Of a DNA stretch of 6,304 bases, positions 5,399 to 6,304 are shown one piece after another. The translations under genes and the position numbers were made by a program. The DNA lies in the NCBI GenBank assembly GCA_023511325.1, contig JAIMBU010000182.1, forward strand, positions 1 through 6,304, given 5' to 3'. Every line of letters begins with the position of its first letter. The stretch's first letter is position 1. The notes under the pieces are model-generated. The model did not search any database and had not been told where the DNA came from. It worked only from the letters and a program-made list of their open reading frames with translations. Origin of the DNA: Gorillibacterium sp. Lineage in GTDB: Bacteria; Bacillota; Bacilli; Paenibacillales; NBRC-103111.

Positions 5399-6034
5399 CT
5401 AGTTAGCAGGCTTTACCGATAACAGCACTTTGATACCAAGCCCAATGAAGATAACACCCGCCAGCTTATTGAGATATACAGAGACATTCTTACTCCGGCG
5501 CATCCTCCGCGTAGCAAGATCCGAGAAGAGCACCAATAGGCTATACCAGATCGTCAAGGTAGTTATAAAAGTCAGACCGAGCAGGAGAAAGGGTAACCCT
5601 CCATATGGATTATCAGCGCGAATAAACTGTGGTAGAAAAGCAAGGTAGAATAGGGCAACCTTAGGATTCAGCAGGTTGGTCAAGAATCCGTTCAGATAAA
5701 CCTTTTTCAGTACCGACTTCTCTAATTGAACCAGGTTGCCTTCATTCTCTCCCTTCGCACGCAAGGATTTAAACCCTAAATAAAGCAGATATCCGGCTCC
5801 TAGCCACTTAACGATACTAAATGCCAATGCAGATTTGGCCAAAAGCACCGATAATCCTAGCACAGCGAACAAAGTATGAGCGAAAGCACCTGAGATGGTT
5901 CCGAGAACAGAAATTAACCCTGAGCTTCTTCCTTGGGAGATTGTCCTTCCCATTATGTAGAATGTATCAGTGCCTGGTGTCATATTCAGAATTAACCCGG
6001 AAATAATAAAAAGATAATAATTTTCAATTCCCAA
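5399..6034 (-). CDS. LysE/RhtB family amino acid exporter
   Basis: The 211-residue protein has the usual family length and six likely membrane segments. The N-terminal signature NMTPGTDTFYIMGRTISQG (17-35) and the NLLNPKVALFYLAFLPQF block (120-137) are hallmarks of LysE/RhtB exporters, which expel amino acids or related compounds using the proton gradient. The substrate cannot be told from sequence. The usual PGPD signature reads PGTD here (20-23), a small deviation. The start is TTG at 6032-6034: an in-frame stop lies just upstream, there is no ATG near the N-terminus, and GGAGGT stands ten bases before it. A terminator at 5341-5366 follows. It is a single-gene unit on the same strand as the lia/psp operon, with no visible functional link to it. 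Confidence 0.9.
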   Translation of the reverse strand: MGIENYYLFIISGLILNMTPGTDTFYIMGRTISQGRSSGLISVLGTISGAFAHTLFAVLGLSVLLAKSALAFSIVKWLGAGYLLYLGFKSLRAKGENEGNLVQLEKSVLKKVYLNGFLTNLLNPKVALFYLAFLPQFIRADNPYGGLPFLLLGLTFITTLTIWYSLLVLFSDLATRRMRRSKNVSVYLNKLAGVIFIGLGIKVLLSVKPAN

Positions 6035-6044
6035 TTTTCTTTCT

Positions 6045-6050
6045 ACCTCC
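6045..6050 (-). promoter_or_regulatory. Ribosome binding site deciding the TTG start of the exporter
   Basis: GGAGGT lies 10 bases before TTG 6034, slightly long spacing. An in-frame TAG overlaps the first base of this site, so no start further upstream is possible. Confidence 0.65.
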
Positions 6051-6090
6051 TAATTAACTACAATAAAGTCCGATAAAACTTTCCCTTAAT

Positions 6091-6117
6091 ATTATCTGAT
6101 ATCAACTGAAGGGTAAA
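6091..6117 (-). promoter_or_regulatory. Weak candidate promoter of the exporter gene
   Basis: GATAAT (6096-6091) matches a -10 box at 5 of 6 positions. TTTACC (6117-6112) is a 4 of 6 match to a -35 box but with a short 15-base spacer. It is the best candidate in the 173-base gap between the reductase stop and the exporter start. Confidence 0.25.
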
Positions 6118-6152
6118 GAGATCTAAATCACGAACTTTCTCGCTTTTAACAC

Positions 6153-6197
6153 AAAGGAAAAGCGACATGTTAAGGAGACTTTCCCTCAACAGTCGCT
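6153..6197 (-). terminator. Intrinsic terminator of the aldo/keto reductase gene
   Basis: On the - strand AGCGACTGTTGAGG (6197-6184) pairs with CCTTAACATGTCGCT (6175-6161) around an 8-base loop, with one bulged A and one G-U pair. TTTCCTTT follows (6160-6153). The hairpin starts 10 bases after the reductase stop codon. Confidence 0.7.
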
Positions 6198-6207
6198 ATA
6201 GAAAAAA

Positions 6208-6304
6208 CTAGAAATTAAAAGTATCAGGATCTGAACCAAACCGACGATTCTGGTTCATGGAATCAATTTTATCCATGTCTTCTGCTGTTAGCTCGAAATC
6301 AAAC
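6208..6304 (-). CDS. C-terminal fragment of an aldo/keto reductase (5' end outside window)
   Basis: The frame enters from the right edge and ends at TAG 6208-6210, giving 31 residues: FDFELTAEDMDKIDSMN, then QNRRFGSDPDTFNF. This is the typical end of bacterial aldo/keto reductases of the AKR5 type, where FxLxxEDMxxIxxLN is followed by NxRxGxDPDxF; the arginine of that motif helps bind NADPH phosphate in the family. These enzymes reduce aldehydes and ketones with NADPH. The catalytic Tyr, Lys, Asp and His lie outside the window, so activity cannot be judged. Confidence 0.85.
   Translation of the reverse strand, partial: FDFELTAEDMDKIDSMNQNRRFGSDPDTFNF

Overview
The window looks like a low-to-mid GC Firmicute of the Bacillales, most likely Paenibacillus or a close relative. 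This rests on recognisable LiaF, LiaS and LiaR homologues (a Firmicutes-specific envelope-stress module), strong AGGAGG-type ribosome binding sites, GTG and TTG starts, and compact intrinsic terminators. The genus is an inference from protein style, not proof.

Layout: a + strand gene ends at 172 (the C-terminal 56 residues of a DUF5808-like membrane protein). A terminator hairpin follows at 195-235 and separates it from a convergent seven-gene - strand operon at 307-5203. In transcription order the operon holds a small four-helix LiaI-like membrane protein (5203-4907), a PspA/IM30 paralogue with an unusual charged repeat tail (4886-4107), a PspC-domain protein with a cytosolic coiled-coil tail (4078-3632), a canonical PspA/LiaH-type protein (3630-2929), LiaF (2788-2129), the sensor kinase LiaS (2041-983) and the response regulator LiaR (990-307). 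Further upstream on the same strand are a LysE/RhtB-type exporter (6034-5399) with its own terminator, and the last 31 residues of an aldo/keto reductase (6304-6208), also followed by a terminator.

How it may work (inference from the Lia and Psp families): LiaF holds the short-loop kinase LiaS inactive until cell-wall or membrane stress. LiaS then phosphorylates LiaR, and LiaR activates the operon promoter upstream of 5203. PspA proteins assemble on damaged membrane, and PspC and the LiaI-like protein may act as membrane anchors. The arrangement resembles Bacillus subtilis liaIHGFSR, but no LiaG is seen; a PspC and a second PspA lie between the LiaI-like gene and the LiaH-like gene. A perfect inverted repeat CTAGAC-N8-GTCTAG in the promoter region is the best operator candidate.

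No gap between genes exceeds 200 bases. I see no tRNA, rRNA, CRISPR array, insertion sequence or phage gene. The most interesting elements are the merged Lia/Psp gene set, the 11-residue repeat tail of the first PspA, and the operator candidate.
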